This document shows, piece by piece, positions 1 through 12,078 of a DNA stretch of 64,000 nt. Numbering within the stretch: the stretch's first letter is position 1; each line of letters opens with the position of its first letter. Both the position numbers and the translations under genes were made by a program. This DNA is from Castanea sativa (lineage: Eukaryota > Streptophyta > Magnoliopsida > Fagales > Fagaceae), in NCBI RefSeq assembly GCF_040712315.1, contig NC_134023.1, forward strand, positions 63,937,257 to 64,001,256, written 5' to 3'. The notes under the pieces are model-generated. The model had not been told where the DNA came from, made no database searches, and saw only the letters and a list, made by a program, of their open reading frames with translations.

Positions 1-36
1 CAATAGACAGTTTAATAAATAAATAAATTAGCTAAT

Positions 37-220
37 GTTGTGTTTGTTTTGGGTGTAACTAAAATTGAGAAAATATTTTACATCCTGACGTGTGTTTGAA
101 TGTACATGTAAAACAAGATCAAACTGAAAACTATTGACTGTAAAATTTTGCCCCTTCACCTATAAAATCATTTACACTCTCAATTTACCTTCAAACCCAT
201 TTCTACGGACTAAAAACCTG

Positions 221-252
<32 letters not shown>

Positions 253-950
253 TAGGAACCCAACCAAGCTTTAGACCAGCCTAGATCGTGCCACCCACCA
301 CTTAGATCCCACTGCCCAGATCACGCCGCCCCACCAAATCAACCAAGCTTCTTTTCTTTTCTCTCTTCTTCCTAATCTCTTCTTCTCTTCCATTTTTGAC
401 CTTTGCTCCTCCATCTCTATCAAACCCAAGCCCAAATCCTCCACACATCAATCTCACCGCCCTAACCCATCCTCCACCCACGCTGTTGCTGCCTTCTTTG
501 GTTTTTTATTTTTCATTTATAGTAAAATAACATTTGTTCTTGTGTTTGGAAGATCGGTGGTGGGTTGATTCGTGTGTTTGTGGGTTTTGATGATGGTCGA
601 TTGGGGGTGGTGGATAGGTGGCTGGGATGGTTTGTGGGTTTCAATGGTGGTGGGTTGTGGGTTTTGGTAAATGGGTTTTGATATTGATTTTGAAATTAAT
701 GGGTTTTGATTTTAATTATGATTTTGATTTTTTCAAGTTAATTATGTGGGTTTGTAGTGACTGGTGGTGGTTGGGTTTATATTGGTGACTATGGTGGCTA
801 AGTTTTCTGAAAATAGGTTTATACATGCATTACCAAATACTAAAAATACTTTTCTGGCAAATTTTCCAAAATACAAACAAACAACCGAAAATATTTTCAA
901 CTGAAAATATTTTACACTCTGAAAACATTTTATATATTGCCAAACGCAAC
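37..950. mobile_element. Probable non-autonomous DNA transposon
   Basis: The ends are imperfect inverted repeats: GTTGTGTTTG at 37-46 and the reverse complement GTTGCGTTTG at 941-950, with further A/T-rich similarity inside (GAAAATATTTT-type motifs at both ends). The paralogous block at about 36,205-36,420 matches the left flank (1-36) and then the right flank (from about 952) with nothing between, so it acts as an empty site. There is no coding capacity; the interior holds a GA microsatellite and C-rich then TGG-rich DNA. No clear target duplication is visible, so the superfamily is open (hAT-like termini are possible). Confidence 0.5.
218..247. repeat. (GA)n microsatellite
   Basis: A run of about 15 GA units inside the element at 37-950. 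Nothing links it to a gene. Confidence 0.9.
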
Positions 951-1159
951 CTAAAAGTCAATGAAGAATTCCTTTTAATTTTTTTTTCTTCTTTTGTCTT
1001 GACTTGCTTTCTTCTTAGCCGACCATCCAAACAATTACAGCTAAAACCCAAATACCACCGCCCACAAAATACAACGCTACCAACTTTCAATCATTCCTTT
1101 TGAATTTTCTTGCATAGTGACACTGACACTGCAAATAGCAAAAAGGACCCCAAAAAAAA

Positions 1160-1234
1160 ATATTACTAGAGTAGAAGATGCAAACTTGAATATAACCGAT
1201 AACTAATTGACCTTAAAGAGTGGTAGCCCCCAAA

Positions 1235-1297
<63 letters not shown>

Positions 1298-2079
1298 AAA
1301 CAAAACAGTTACATGGATATTGGGGCCAAAATGGTTAAATACCACTTGAAAGGACTACAGATTTGGCAGCTCAAGTCCACTTAGAATAATAATGCCTTAT
1401 ACTTCAACCCAAGTCCAAACAATAGAATTTTTATATGTAGAGGTGGAAAGACAATTACGATATAGTTGCAAGCTAAGCTTAAGTCTAAGGAAGTGGTACC
1501 CAAGCAAGAAAGAACGAATCAAGTAGTTGGTGAGAAAGAAAGTTCTCCTCGATCAATTCCGAGGAAGAGTTCTTATATATGACTAACTCTGGTTTTTGTC
1601 AAGCAATACACTGTTCACTTTTCTACTTCTTATTCTCTTTCTCTCAAAAATCCCTCCCCTTTATTGTGGAGCTCCTTCCCTCTTATATATCCCCCTTCTT
1701 TGCATCCTAACATTCCACTTGTATGCCCTAAGGCTCTTTCCAGGATACTTGTCCCATCAGGGCTCTGTTAAAGGTGGTAGAAAGGGTTGCTAGCTGTGAA
1801 AATACTGTTTAGGGGTCACTTCCTCATTAATGTAGCTGATAAGGTTGTTACAAAACATTTAATATGGGGGTGGAATGTATACCCTTTCAAGATGCTTCCT
1901 TCCACGGTGCTGATCCTCTCCTAAAGCTTCATTTCTCCCAATCGAGCGCTCATAAGATGCTATGTCTCTTCTCCATCCTCTTCTCGGGTAGACTAGCTCT
2001 TCAGGTCAGATGCGCTTTTATAAATGAGTTGGTGCATGATACCCCACCTCTTATTCTTCTCGGTTCTCGAACACCCCAC
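1160..2079. other. Non-coding stretch with A-tract and (AT)n
   Basis: No supported gene. It holds an A-tract followed by an AT dinucleotide run (about 1,230-1,294). Two short open frames (1,596-1,793 and 1,864-2,193) have no recognisable domain, no splice context and no conservation that I can see. Confidence 0.6.
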
Positions 2080-2376
2080 ACCACTGTTTATCGAAATATA
2101 TATCAATCTACCACTGTTTTAAAAATATATATGCATCTACCATTTTTTGGGTACTTGAGTTTTTCATGGTACTCGAGTTCTTTGAAAAAATAGCCTTCAA
2201 ATTTGTTGGAAATTTTTTGATGGAACTTGAGTACCATAAAAAATTTTCAAAATTTTTCCATGGAACTCGAGTACCATGAGATACTCGAGTTCGCCAAACT
2301 CAAGTACCCAAAAAGTGGTAGATTTCAACATATTTCAAAACAGTTGTAGATTGATATATATTTTGGTAAACAGTGC
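2080..2376. mobile_element. Foldback MITE, ~300 bp
   Basis: The left half (2,080-2,165) is the near-complete reverse complement of the right half (2,285-2,376). Both arms carry CACTGTTT, TATATATCAATCTAC and GGTACTTGAGTTT in mirrored order. The centre contains further short palindromes built on ACTCGAGTACC. This is the form of a foldback miniature inverted-repeat element. There is no coding content. Confidence 0.75.
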
Positions 2377-2394
2377 TATTGTGTCCTTTTGGCC

Positions 2395-3510
2395 CAAATG
2401 TTGGACTTTGATAAAAGTTGTAAAATGGGTCTGAGTCCTAAGTGCTAACACTGTTCTAAGTGTTCTTCCATCTCATTGAGCTCAAGCTAGGTTCCATTCC
2501 ATGTATCAAAATTACAAAGAGGTAAGGGAAATGAAAAAAATGAGCAATGCTGTGGAGGATTGGAAGAAGAAGAAGAAGATAATAAAGAAAAAAAATTTTA
2601 ATTATTTTAAAAATCAAACAAAAACAAAAATTAAAAGTAGAGATTAAAACCCACTACCAATTGGCCGTGTATATTTAAAACAAAAGGACATGTCTAATTT
2701 AAAAAGTAATGGAGAAAAACCAAACCCATTGTAATGCCACAGCTTTTAAAAGCAAGTAATGAGAAGAGGATAAAAAACAATTAAAGTAAAATGGATAAAA
2801 TTAAAATGATTGTCCATACAAGGAAGTAGATAGACTATTCCACTTATTGTTTATGAGATGCCTCAAATATCTTATGGACCGATAACATGGTAAATTGAAG
2901 TTAAGACTTCCAGATTCACATTATATTCTAAAACAAATTCATTGTCTGTGTGCCTTAGTGGTGGCGGGGGGGGGGGGGGGGATTTTTCGTGTGTTTTGAA
3001 ATTTTTTAAAAGTTTTATTATAATTAAGGGAACTAAAAATGTATATTAGTTTTCTTCAATAACAAGGGGATAAAGTGTTTTGCATTGCATTCCACACACC
3101 CTCCTTAACTCCACTCCATTTTACCTCAACTTTCCCTCGTTTAACATGAACTATAAATGGATAAAAAAATATTATTTGACACGACTTGTGTTGAGTGCAC
3201 TAATACGCTAGATACAAGTTTAACTAGTTTTCTAGAACCAAAATCATTTCATTTTGTTTGTTATCAAGACCAAAATGACTGGAAGTCAGATTTTTTTTTT
3301 TTTACCTACTCTTTTTGTAGAAACTGTGAACGAAAATGACTTCAGAGTTCAGACCCGACCAAAATGAAAGCATGATCTAAGGTAATCAAATTCACAGATA
3401 CAAAAAGATTTTGTTGACTTTAATGTAATGGACCATTTGTTTCTGCAATAGGGAAGCTTCTAACAAGAGGACATAAAGACTAAACACATTTTTGGAACAA
3501 TGATTCAAAG
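2395..3510. repeat. Segmental duplicate of 37,020-38,015
   Basis: Non-coding block whose order of motifs recurs at 37,020-38,015: a GTTGGACTTTGATAAAAG start, a CTAGGTTCCATTCCATGT segment, a CCTCCTTAACTCCACTCCAT segment and a CAGAGTTCAGACCCGACC end. The last part (about 3,330-3,510) occurs a third time at about 45,520-45,695, joined to a CNL relic. A G16 tract sits at 2,966-2,981. A 60-codon frame at 3,157-3,339 is not supported. Confidence 0.75.
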
Positions 3511-3642
3511 GACTAAACGTTACAAGTGGGTATGGTTGTTGCGGATCGAGTTCGGTTTTGAAACAGCCGGGTCGAGTTGGATTGAGTTTGGGCCAGATAC
3601 TTTATTGGGTTAATATATGTTGTTATACTTTACTCGGTCTTT

Positions 3643-3892
3643 GGGGTGTCAGGTCAACCTGAAATTCAGGTTAGATGGAACCTCCGAAGCCCGGGTTGGT
3701 TTAAACTAAATACGGATGGATTTGCCCTGGGCTGCCCCGGCATGACGGGTGGGGGTGGACTCATTCGGGATGACCATGGAAGATGGGTGAAGGGATTTCT
3801 TAGGAAAATTGGCAAGGTCAATAGCCTTGAAGCTGAGCTATGGGCCATTAGGGATGGTCTCATTATCTGCGATGATGCCGAAGAAATCACCA
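3643..3892 (+). pseudogene. LINE RNase H domain, N-terminal half
   Basis: The open frame reads like the RNase H (RVT_3) domain at the C-terminus of plant L1-type LINE polyproteins: GWFKLNTDG, a glycine-rich GGGGLIRDDHGRW strand, then AELWAIRDGL. The catalytic Asp of LNTDG and Glu of AELWAI are visible. The domain stops abruptly near 3,892 and resumes at about 4,560, so it was split by an insertion. The rest of the LINE (endonuclease, reverse transcriptase) is absent, so this is a 5'-truncated copy. Confidence 0.75.
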
Positions 3893-4557
3893 GTAAGCTG
3901 CGAGTACTCCTCCGATTGAAGCAACACCTGCGAAGAGAAAATAGATGATCGACGGAGAGCACCAGTGTGGTGCCGGCCAAAAACCCTCCGACGATCAAGT
4001 TAGAGTCTTTTAAACAACCCTAGAGTGCCAGAGTTGAGATAATTGTGCGTACCTCTGGGTCATGAGGGTTTTTGGGGTATATATAGTGGTATGGGGTCGA
4101 AATAAACGCCTTGGTGAAGAAGTACTTTCCTTTTAGAAGAGTAATTCGTGGATCTTTGCCTATTGTACAGAGCCCTTTCCTTATAGGAATCTTCTTGACT
4201 AAAGTCGAACGTGTAGCGCAAGAACTTTCCTTATATTCACGTATGTAGAAGTCAAAATAAGCTAAGAATGAAGGTTGGATTACTCCTTCAGCTTTTACCC
4301 CTGCCAAGGTCGTCAGCCCACGCGTACCTCCTACACTGCCGTCAGCCTATGTATGTCTCCACAAAGAACGTCAGCCAAGGACCTTTACAACCAAGGTCGT
4401 CAGCTTTGACTCGTCAGCTTAACGTCGCTACGTAAGGGGCATGGCCTCAAACGTCATAAAGGAGGCATCCTAATGAGACTGGCTGACGGGTTGTATATTC
4501 CCGTCAGCCTTCTTAAAAACGTCACTATCAATCTGCAATCAACTACTAATCCAGGAT
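3893..4557 (-). mobile_element. LTR-like insertion splitting the LINE relic
   Basis: About 665 bp separating the two halves of the RNase H domain. Read on the minus strand it looks like an LTR: an upstream region with many copies of GCTGACG (GTCAGC on plus at about 4,311-4,510), a TATA box in CTATATATACCCC (plus 4,076-4,090), and a downstream leader ending near 3,893. The four bases CCAG occur at both edges (about 3,891 and 4,552), a possible target duplication, but I cannot fix TG...CA ends. It is most likely a solo LTR or a short TRIM-type element. The 95-codon minus frame within it (4,020-4,307) is not a gene. Confidence 0.5.
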
Positions 4558-4911
4558 TTGTAAATAGAACTTGACGCTAAAGCTGTTATTAGTCTTTTAA
4601 CTAGCAAAAATGATTCATATGCTCAATATGCTCCTATAATTGATGACTACAGGAACCTGTTGAACCTACACCCAACTTGGAAGATCCAACACTGTTACCG
4701 GGAATCTAACGCCTGTGTCGACGCCCTGACCAAGAAGGCAGTCTTTAGCCAACAAGATTTTTGTTTATTAGACACTCCGCCTGTGGAGATGTCTCAACTG
4801 TTGATGCAAGACCTCTCTGGTCTATTTTGTAACCGTGTTTGTAACTCTACAACCCCTGTGGCTGGTTCCTAGCTCTTAATATATTCCATGTTTACCACAA
4901 AAAAAAAAAAA
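4558..4911 (+). pseudogene. LINE RNase H domain C-terminal half and poly(A) tail
   Basis: Continues the LINE relic: ELDAKAVISLL, then WKIQHCYRESNACVDALTKK, the usual end of the LINE-type RNase H, with the third catalytic Asp in ELDAK. It ends at a stop near 4,870, then a short 3' UTR and an A-tract (4,898-4,911) typical of LINE 3' ends. With the half at 3,643-3,892 it makes one domain. No intact element remains. Confidence 0.75.
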
Positions 4912-5546
4912 ATGATAAAATGATGTATGAAATTATTAATGTGATAAGACTAGAAGATGAACATGAATGGTGGAATTATCAATTATGTTCAACTAGTTAC
5001 AAACCCATGTAATGCATGGTAATATATAATTATTTTGTTCTCTAAATATTAATGAAGATAATTTGATCTCTTTAAATATTGAATTATTTTTATAAGTATT
5101 ATCCATTTCCGATCTATTATTTTGGGTTTTTTTAGAAACAAGGGGGGTGTTTGATTGATATTATTGTTTTTTGAAGTGAACTATTATTCTTCAGACTTTT
5201 GTTGTAGTGTTTTATATTTTCCTTTTTTCTTTGGATACAACTAAACTTTTTTAAGTTTCAAATTAATTATTCAAATTTCTCATTCTCTTAAAAAGACTAT
5301 CATAATAATCAAACCTCATCACAAATGTACAATTGATAGTACTCAAATTATTGATAGACACATTCAAATACGTAGCCATGTTGATTGTATTTTGATATAA
5401 ACTCAATTCTCATTTCCAAAATATCTAAGAATTAAATCAAACAAAAATATAAGAGGGAGAGAGAAAGCATGTGATGGGAAACTCAAAAAACGCATTAGCT
5501 CAGCAAAAAGTAAAGATACAAAAAACACAAAAATTCATCAATCTAG

Positions 5547-5570
5547 GAGAGAGAGAGAGAGAGAGAGAGA
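5547..5570. repeat. (GA)n microsatellite
   Basis: About 12 GA units in non-coding DNA inside the putative Helitron. Confidence 0.9.
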
Positions 5571-5708
5571 ATAATCACCTTTTTCTTAGAAATTGAATAA
5601 TTACTAAACAACAATAAAGCTACCAACAGAGGACTCAAGACTTGTTTTATTTATTTAAGATTTACCTCGTTTTCTTAGAAATCAGCCGAATAGGAGTATA
5701 GGCTTCTC

Positions 5709-5709
<1 letters not shown>

Positions 5710-5755
<46 letters not shown>
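5710..5755. repeat. Poly(T) tract, 46 nt
   Basis: An uninterrupted T run; probably the tail of a reverse-orientation retroposon or replication slippage. Its length in the assembly may be unreliable. Confidence 0.85.
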
Positions 5756-5761
<6 letters not shown>

Positions 5762-6123
5762 GCAAAAAAGAACAAAGAAAGGTGCATAGGAATGTGAAGT
5801 GAAATAAACCCACTGTGCAAGCCTAAAGTGGTTTAGAACTTCTCTCTGCAAAGTGGCATTTTGGGCAACAATTTGCCCTTTCCGAATTCAAAGGAGTAGA
5901 CTTTGCGGTGGAGTAGTCAAGACAAAGGAATAAACTATTAGAATCATTAAGACCTGGTTCTAAAACCTAATTGAAGTGATAGGTGATTGTGAAGGATTAT
6001 TTGGCAGGTTTCAATCTGAATGGTCTAAATGGTTGCCAGTTAAGGTGCCGTTATTGATGTAGTAGTTAGGAGTCAAAAGTGTTTTAATTATAATTAAGTT
6101 GTATCAATCTAATGTTATCTAGC

Positions 6124-6249
6124 TAGATAGCATTTAGCCAAGAGCATTGCAACTCAAATGGTTGGCATCTCTTAGTGTGTTAATGACATCAAAGGTTCAA
6201 AACCTCCCTCCCTGTTATAACTATTCAAAAAAAAATTAGATAGCATTTA
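6124..6249 (+). mobile_element. SINE with 13-bp target duplications
   Basis: A 100-bp insert (6,137-6,236) flanked by a perfect 13-bp direct repeat, TAGATAGCATTTA, at 6,124-6,136 and 6,237-6,249. It contains an A-box-like CAACTCAAATGG segment, a clear pol III B box GGTTCAAAACC (6,194-6,204), a pyrimidine stretch and an A-rich tail. These are the marks of a tRNA-derived SINE. Similar but poorer sequences occur at about 13,863-13,930 and 63,480-63,600. Confidence 0.85.
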
Positions 6250-6659
6250 TATTTTCAATCTGCTTTGTACAGAGTTGGGTTGTTTGAATCGATGAAGTGA
6301 TGATTGCTATTTGCCCTATTTTGGGAATAGAATCTCAGGTTGTAACATTTGTTTTGAGCTAATTCTGAATTATTGAAGAACAATAAGTGTGAATAAATAT
6401 TTGAATCACTTGTAAATGGACCAATATCAAAATAATGATGGTGAACTCAATTTTTTTGTCTTATTGTTACAAAAATCACAAACAATAATGTATTGGACTC
6501 AATTACTAGGTTTTGCATTGCTCTTGCTAAGAACATCATTTGTTGCTTCTTTTTTTGGTCCCTTTTAGCCTTTGTTCCATTTATTGAAGGTATGCTATTG
6601 TAGTTTACTACTGCTCCCTGAGCTTTCCTAATGCCATTTGAGAACCAACATGTCATGCC

Positions 6660-7186
6660 TTAGAGCATCTGCATTCATTTTTTCTTATTCTATTCTATTT
6701 TACCATCTTAAAAATCACTTTATCAATTATACAATACCAATTTTCAATTCACCAACATCCAAACTTCTATTTTACCATACTACACATTAAAATAATATAA
6801 AAATAACAGTATAAAAATATTTCTCAATTCTCTCTCTGTTCTCTGTTTCTCTTCCTCTGTCAACCTTCTCAGTCACACCACCCCGACCGTTCACCTTCTC
6901 AGTCACACCACCACCACCGTCCACCTTCTCAGTCAACCTTCTCAGTCCAAAATCAAAACAAGAAAAACCCAAATCACTCGCCGATCAAACACAAGAAACC
7001 CAAAATCAAAACAAGAAACCCATTCCACTCGCCGATCAAAACAAGAAACCCAAAACACAAAGAACCATTGAACTTGAAACCAACCCACACCACATACCCA
7101 GCAACCACTGTGAACACAAACCTTAACCATAACCCATTGCACCACCACCACCACTGATGAGCATCACTGTGAACAAAACCCACTCC

Positions 7187-7225
<39 letters not shown>

Positions 7226-7943
7226 CAGACCCACGGTGAGCAAGTGCAGACCTACGGCAAGCAAATCCCAAACCCATGGCGGTAAACCCACGGTGAGCAA
7301 ATCCCAGATTTACGCTGGCAAACTCGGACCCACGGCGAGCACATCCAATCGCCACTCAGACCCATCAAGATACTGAAATTATTGAAGAAACGGCGGTGGA
7401 AGAGAACAAAGACGAAGAAGCCCAAATTTCCATGGAAGGCTCGACAAAGAGAAAGCTGGAGATTCCGACGATACCGTACTTGTTGATTTTGAATTGGAAG
7501 AAGACGATTGGGAAGAAGGTGAAGAGAAGAATCAGGAGAAGTTGCGCGAAAAGGCGAATGGTAGCAAGAGGCCGATCTGCTGTGGTGTGGTGGCTCGCCG
7601 TGGTGTGGTGGTCGTGGCTATGGGTTTTGGGTCTGTAGAGAGAAGGAAGAGAGCAGAGAGAGAAGGAAGAGAGCAGAGAGAGAACGAGAGAGAGAGAGAG
7701 AGAGAGGAGAGAGAAAGTGATGGAATTTTTTAATAAAAAGGAAGAGAGAGATAATTAAATAATATTATTTGTATTTACCATTAAGCTACAGTGCATTCTA
7801 CATTTAGAATGACACTGTAGCCGGATTGTAAAAATATTTACAATTCTTGGCTTTTACAATATTCAATGGAGTGATGGTTTTGGAGCTAAATGGAAAATTG
7901 GCTTTGCATTTGCCATTTGGCCTATACGTTGTGGATGCTCTTA
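6660..7943. mobile_element. PIF/Harbinger-like non-autonomous element
   Basis: Terminal inverted repeats start GAGCATCTGCA at 6,663 and, on the other strand, GAGCATCCACA at 7,940. Each end is flanked by TTA (6,660-6,662 and 7,941-7,943), the 3-bp target duplication typical of PIF/Harbinger. The interior is non-coding: repeated TTCTCAGTCA motifs (6,890-6,950), A36 at 7,188-7,223, and a GA-rich tract (7,640-7,720). Open frames at 7,396-7,733 are products of the purine-rich composition. No transposase is seen. Confidence 0.65.
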
Positions 7944-8199
7944 AATGATCAATTTTTCCATTTGGTTCAAATTGGCCTAGCTCAAAATGATGAAACAATT
8001 GTCTTTCTTCTCTTGAAGTCCCTTATAAATGTCTCTGGCCACTTAAGAAACCTTCATTGTCAAACTCCCATGTATCTGGATCAATGTTCCTAAACCCTGC
8101 AAGAACCAAATTTCATATTTAGCATTATCAAAATCTGATAAAAATTAAACCCATAATCATGTTTTGTGATTTCTATTTCCTTGTGACCATCAAACTTTT

Positions 8200-9696
8200 G
8201 AGGCAAATTTATTATTATCTATTGGATTGCAAGATCAAATTATTATGTGATGTCACGAAAGCTATAAGAAAACAAACATAGTGCTTTCTGAATGGAAAAA
8301 AAAAAAAAAAAAAGAAACTAAACACGTTAGCCTCTGATTGAAAACCTTAAATCCATGAGGGGTTCCTTGAATCCACAAGATAATAAGGTCCTGGAATCCA
8401 CCAGAGAGAAATAGACAAAGTTTGTATATTTATAAATATGAAAACTGATTTGCCCTAAAAGCTACAATATGTTTAAATAGTAAAAGAAACCCTAGGGCTG
8501 TTATGAAAATGCCCAAAAACCCTAGTCCGCGCTAATCACGTAATTAGGTGGCAAAATAGTGATTTTTGGCAAAAATAGCAAAATTTAGATCATTGCGAAA
8601 AATCGAAAATACTGTTTCTAAGGGATGTCTCAAAACAGACGGGACCTTATTCTGACTTTTAAACTAAAAGTTATTAAGGAAAAATAGATATTACTATAAA
8701 TAGCAAAAACACTATTTCCGGGGCCTTAGTGAAGGAATTTTCCTAAACATGAGTCTAGATTAGAATGCCGTCTCCCTTCCACTTGTTAAATTTCATGCAA
8801 TTTCGACCATGTTGCCCTAATGGCCTCTACTGGGACCCCCCTTGGATGCCATTGTGACTTCTGACGTCCCTACTGCTCTAGGAAGGCATGTGATGTCTAT
8901 TTTACATCATTATGTGCTACACATAATAAGAAATAGTGAGCTAAACATGGTATTTGTCGAAGCCATATTGAAATTGAGAAAGGTCTCATATCAAAAAAGA
9001 ACCATTGCGTTAAAAAATATGAAAGCAGTAATTGGAGTAAAACTACAGCGTATGCTATATTATTGTTTCAAAACTATCAGTGGTAAGTACATAAACTTTG
9101 GTTTTCTTTTTCTTCTTTTGTTTACATAAAGTTTAACAAATGTCAAACATAAACAAATTGAACGGATAAAACACAAATATAAAATAAAAATTTTACAACA
9201 TGAATATGAAGTAATAAGTTGTTGTAAAGATTTCTAATCCTTGGAAACTCTTCTAATAACTAACAAACCAAATCCTAGCCATCCAAAGCCCTAAAGTGAT
9301 CACATTGTCGGCAATCCATAAAAGACCATACCATCCACTAACTTTAGAAATCCAATGGAAAAACTGAAGTTGGGGAAAAAGAAAAAATAAGAAGGGAAAA
9401 AGCACACCTCATGGGGATTTTACAAATCTGATGCCACTTTGGCAACTTTTGTGGAGGTAAAGAGAGAGAGCAATTGGAAATTTACAACGTTAAATATAAC
9501 ATAGTTAATTGCAGGAGTGGTAAATGAAGGGTTTGAACTTCAAAAGAGCCAATCGGTTTTGAAGGGAAAAAAGAACAGTTTAGAATTGGAAGAGGGCTGA
9601 ATTAATGGTGAGTTGGATTTAATGAGTAAAAGAATGTGTAAGATTGTTAATAGTGAGTTGGATTTAATGAGTTAGAGAATGTGTAAAGTTGCACTA

Positions 9697-9734
<38 letters not shown>

Positions 9735-9790
9735 TTGTTTAAAAAATGAAGGAAAAAAAATGACGATAATGTAGCTCAACTGGAGCATAG
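8200..9790. other. Non-coding stretch inside the putative Helitron
   Basis: A 95-codon plus frame (8,842-9,129) opens at a non-ATG codon and has no domain I recognise. A short direct repeat built on GTGAGTTGGATTTAATGAG occurs twice at about 9,609-9,675, and an (AT)n run at about 9,705-9,730. No gene supported. Confidence 0.5.
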
Positions 9791-9831
9791 CAACAATAAA
9801 TATTATGCTTCAGCTTTTATATATATATAGA

Positions 9832-10744
9832 TGCAATAATCCATGATTTTAGTATGAAAAGAATGTTCAATATGAATATGTCAACTTGAATTACTCTTAA
9901 ATGTTAGGATTTTCTTTAATAATGTTTTGTTTCTGTATGCTTCCGTGTTGATGACATGAAAAATAGATTGTTTGATAATAACATGATATCATCATTAGTT
10001 CCTAGAAGACCGACTTTTGTGTCAAGCGAGATGAGTTCTTAACACCAGAAACTTTTTGCAGTACAATTGTAGAAAGGAGTTCCCCAAGAAGAGCTAGGGG
10101 TCTTTAATTTTATCTGGCTCTTGCTAGGGTGGCACAAAAACCTTAAAGTGGGCAAAAATTGCTGGCATTTGTGACTTCAAAACATTAGGTCCACCAGTTC
10201 CATATTGCACAAGTTATGAAATAGTCCTCAAACTTCCACCATTTGAACCCTAATATATAGGAGAGATTCAATGAAAGTGCACAAAAACAGAAAGTTTAAT
10301 CCAAGTTTTGAAATCAAACCTGAAAATGACTGATCATCAGAACAGCATACTAATTTTTAGACCAACCGTTGAGATCTGCAAATTAAAAGCACATGCATGA
10401 TCAAGATTTTGTTTTAATTTGGATACTCTGAACTATCTCCGCTCATAATTATACAAATTATTTGTTCATCCATGCAATTGTTGAGTGCTTTGATTAATTA
10501 ATTTGCTAATCACGTATATTCCGCATCAAGTGTGTTTAAAATAAAATTGATCAAGCTGTAATTAAGAATTGGAGGTCTAAACAAGCTCTAGTGTTTTTAA
10601 TACTATATTTGAGCTTTCATCCCCCTTTAACTATTTCATGAAAAAACACCTAAAACATACTCTAGACTTAAATGTAAGTTTGAGAACAAAAGCAAAACCT
10701 ACTCACATCTATCTCTAAAGCCTGTGAAGAACTTGAAATATACA
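9832..10744. other. Intergenic DNA with an LTR fragment
   Basis: No gene supported. About 10,480-10,605 resembles the end of the LTR-like block at 12,815-12,920 (shared GTCTAAACAAG and flanking AT-rich text), so it is probably a fragment of the same retrotransposon family. Confidence 0.4.
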
Positions 10745-11857
10745 TATAGACATGGCAAAACGGGCAGGTCGGGTCAGATCAATCGGGTTGCAGGCCGGGT
10801 CGGGTTAGGTTGACTCGTATTTTACACATGAATTTTTTTTTTTTTTTTTTTTTTTTAATAAAGAAAACATGTATTTGCCATTTGGAAAGTTATGTAACAA
10901 ATTAATTGATGTAAAATGCATTATTTTGAATTCACCACTTATATCTAGAATGAACTCAATTAAACTTATTATTTATTAATACTTATTCAATAATTTTAAA
11001 ATTATACAAATCCTAACATTGCTATCTAAAACAAAACAACACAAAACTAAGTAAAACAAATATACAAGTCTTATTTCTACACAATATCAACATTCCAAAA
11101 TATAAAAAAAAAAAATTACAAATGACTTATTGGGTAACTCATTTGATAAAGAATAAAAACATATAAAAAATTTACAATCTTGAAAATTAATTTTATAATC
11201 TATTATCAATTGTGGTTGACACTTTTATTTCAATTTGAGATATACATTAAAGTTTGATTGCTTACTTATTTATACATGGTTTCTTTTATGAATATTATAT
11301 CATTGTTAAGCAACATACTCTCAAGGAAATATCATAATTTTTTTGAAAAGCTGTTTATTTTGGACATAAATTGTAAAAAAATAGGTCTAAGCATTCATAA
11401 TCTATGCTAATTTGATACTTTGGCTTCACTATTTCACATTTGTGAATGTTTCTTACATATGCCTACAATTTTAAATCTATGTTTTTAACTCTACTATAAC
11501 CAAATTATCTCGGTATGTACTTTCCTATTTGATATTTAAAAATATTTACTCATTACAAAATGCTCAACCATTTATCTTTCAATTAATTTGCATGGAGTTA
11601 TGTAAATGTATCAATTGTTTCCTTAAAGTTCACAATAAACAATTAAACCAATATTGTCTTAATTTTACTATTTTTTTTACCAAAAAAAAAAGTTTTAAAA
11701 AAATGGTTCAGGTTTGGTTAACCCGCAAAAAACACGGGTCGGGTCACAGGTCAACCTATTTTTGCTTCGAATAAAAAAAATCGGGTTCAATTGGATATTT
11801 TTTGGGTTGGGTCGGGTCAGGATCAGAAAATTCTAAGCCGTTTTTCCATATCTATAT
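10745..11857. mobile_element. TIR element with GGGTC-rich ends
   Basis: The left end reads TATAGACATGGCAAAACGGGC and the right end, reversed, TATAGATATGGAAAAACGGCT. Both ends continue into CGGGTCGGGTC-type repeats (10,775-10,810; 11,735-11,820) on opposite strands. The 0.9-kb interior is very AT-rich and lacks a transposase. This fits a non-autonomous terminal-inverted-repeat transposon, possibly hAT. The open frames at 11,529-12,083 are not convincing. Confidence 0.6.
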
Positions 11858-12078
11858 ATATACCTGTAACTTGAAACACTTGCACATAACAAGTAAACTC
11901 ATTAAAATTAAGATAGGTATAAATCAAGGCAAGTATATAGAACAAGTACAGCAAATAATGCCAATCCTATATCTAGTATGTAAAGTCATGATTTTCAATT
12001 ATATTATGTTGGCTTTAATTCCATGTCAAATTTTATTGTATTTCTTCAATTATTTCCCTGTATATTTGTGGGATTTAA

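Larger units (their letters stand above)
4993..9831 (-). mobile_element. Probable Helitron (4.8 kb, minus strand)
   Basis: On the minus strand the 3' end shows a hairpin (CCATG-CATTA-CATGG, plus about 5,006-5,020), a short spacer, then CTAG at 4,993-4,996 followed by host T, the Helitron 3' signature. A TC start preceded by host A lies at 9,831 (TCTATATATATATAAAAGC). Related 5' tips occur at 15,113 and 20,742, supporting a family. No Rep/helicase is encoded, so it would be non-autonomous. It contains later insertions (SINE, PIF-like element, A and T tracts). Pairing these two ends is inference: the 3' end is convincing, the 5' end less so. Confidence 0.45.

Noticed and set aside
7396..7733. 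Two overlapping plus frames rich in E, K and R
   Set aside because: They arise from purine-rich and GA repeat DNA within a non-autonomous element and match no domain.
8842..9129. 95-codon plus frame as a possible gene
   Set aside because: No ATG start, no recognisable motif, and its surroundings are transposon-like.
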